64,000 nucleotides of DNA. It comes from Apostichopus japonicus. Taxonomy: Eukaryota > Echinodermata > Holothuroidea > Aspidochirotida > Stichopodidae. Position numbers and translations under genes: made by a program. The notes under the pieces are model-generated. The model saw nothing but the letters and a program-made list of their open reading frames with translations. It was not told the origin of the DNA and ran no database searches. The stretch covers positions 29,330,001 to 29,394,000 of the forward strand of contig NC_092568.1 of the NCBI RefSeq assembly GCF_037975245.1, read 5' to 3'. Of this stretch, positions 62,773-64,000 are shown in pieces. The stretch's first letter is position 1. Each line of letters opens with the position of its first letter.

Positions 62773-64000
62773 GGACGTCCCTTAGTGCAAGGAATCTAGA
62801 ATGACTTGAAGGTGATAAGAGGTTAAAACATCTTGCTCTGAAAGAAAGAGAAGAAATGTCACAGGTGGAATTGCCTGATCTTGTCAGGGAATGGAATTTT
62901 GTGGTTTGTAAGAAAGTGTATGATTTAAATTTATTGGTTCAAATGTGGATATTGATATTGAAGTTAGTGATAAAGGAAGAAAATGTTCACAATCTGCAAC
63001 AAACTACATTGCTGTTGTTGCAGAAGGTCGAAATTTCGTGGAAAACTTTACCAAAACCTGTGAGTCTATTTAGCTGTTATCTTGTAAAAAAAAAAAACCT
63101 TAGGAAAAGTGAAAGTATTAAGATATAGCTGACTCTTGCATGCTTGGTTTACAAAGGTAGGGGGGCGGCACCGAATGGGAGCATTTGCCCTTCTCCCCCC
63201 CCACCAATCATGATGATTTCCACACCAATCATCATCAGTAACACAAAACTGACTTTCCTGGTATGTCCAAATGTCTTTTATTGGGGTAATATTATGCTCA
63301 CAAAATCTGGTATCCCTCCTCTTTTGTGCATTCAACTGTTAGGTTAGCCCTCTACACACTGGTAGCAAATGAAACAGAGGAATGGTTCTAACCTGACAGT
63401 ATTAGAACATTATTGCATGCAAGGAGTGGACAGATTGAAGTCCAGTGTTTTGAACATGAAACACGGTTTGTCTCCTTTTTACCAGCTTAAAAGTAACTTG
63501 TATCTCACCACAGTCCATAAAATTACTCTAGTGATTATCTGTATGAAGTCCATGAAGCTTTTGGTTTCGTGCAAACAGCTGCAAGTTATCAATCAGGTAG
63601 ATAATGTCACCTGTTTATGACAATATAGCAACATCGACCCCAATTCTGATATCTTTAGAAAAACTAGGAAAGGTTTCTCCCCTGTGAATTTTTGGCAAGT
63701 AGGTGCATGCAAATGTGATGATCAGGTTTGTTTTGAAATTTTGAGAAGAAAGCAATATTTTATCAAAGAACAAATTGTCCAAATTTAATATTGATGCAAC
63801 AAACCTAACAAAAGTGTAGTGTAAATGCAGCCAGCAGTCTTCACTTTGCTGCCTCAACCAGCCCAACTTTAAAAGCCTAGCTGATTCTGAAGGAGTAGAG
63901 CTATGACTAACCTCATTCCCATTCTCCTGACTCCCACCCTCTTCACTTCTGCCATCTTCACCACATCCCCTCCACCGCCCCCTCCTCGAACCCTTCTCTG
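62773..64000 (+). other. GALNT7 3' untranslated region and downstream DNA
   Basis: No clear AATAAA was noticed in the first kilobase. Open frames here lack splice-site or family support. A C run lies near 63197. Confidence 0.45.

Overview
The window is animal genomic DNA: AT-rich, with intron-split genes, GT-AG splice sites, long introns and dense transposon debris. The protein-coding genes are metazoan. The repeat types (hAT-like ends resembling CAGGGGCGTAGCCAGG, fold-back elements, decayed CR1/RTE-type LINE tails, long G or C runs) suggest a marine invertebrate, most likely a deuterostome such as an echinoderm. The lineage is an inference, not something the sequence proves.

Layout. (1) 1-2.7 kb, minus strand: an SLC46-type (proton-coupled folate transporter-like) MFS gene. 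Three coding exons are visible and the gene runs off the left edge. (2) 7.6-8.5 kb, plus: a two-exon small mitochondrial protein, UQCC3-like. (3) 12.3-12.6 kb, minus: a single-coding-exon homologue of human C14orf119. (4) 13.9-17.3 kb, plus: a two-exon GON7-like KEOPS subunit, head to head with C14orf119 across a short candidate bidirectional promoter. (5) 17.3-31 kb: no confident gene. It holds four hAT-like non-autonomous elements (one more lies in the GON7 intron region at 14.6-15.4 kb and is counted among the four), a DR1-rich tandem repeat, fold-backs, and a duplicated tRNA-like SINE beside TA microsatellites. (6) 31-41 kb: weaker two-exon models, two of which would encode small C-terminally membrane-anchored proteins of unknown family. 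(7) 41-45 kb: three separate inverted-repeat elements. (8) 45.3-62.8 kb, plus: a complete ten-coding-exon GALNT7-type polypeptide N-acetylgalactosaminyltransferase, reconstructed here with all splice phases consistent (621 residues).

The genes do not form a pathway; they are independent housekeeping or Golgi/mitochondrial functions. The most unusual material is in the repeats: a family of hAT-like elements with clear 8-bp target duplications that share one roughly 100-bp subterminal module despite different terminal repeats; a roughly 500-bp fold-back built from repeated short motifs; a tandem repeat carrying perfect nuclear-receptor DR1 sites; and a decayed tandem duplication of a catalytic-domain exon inside GALNT7. 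All identities were read by eye; no database search was run.
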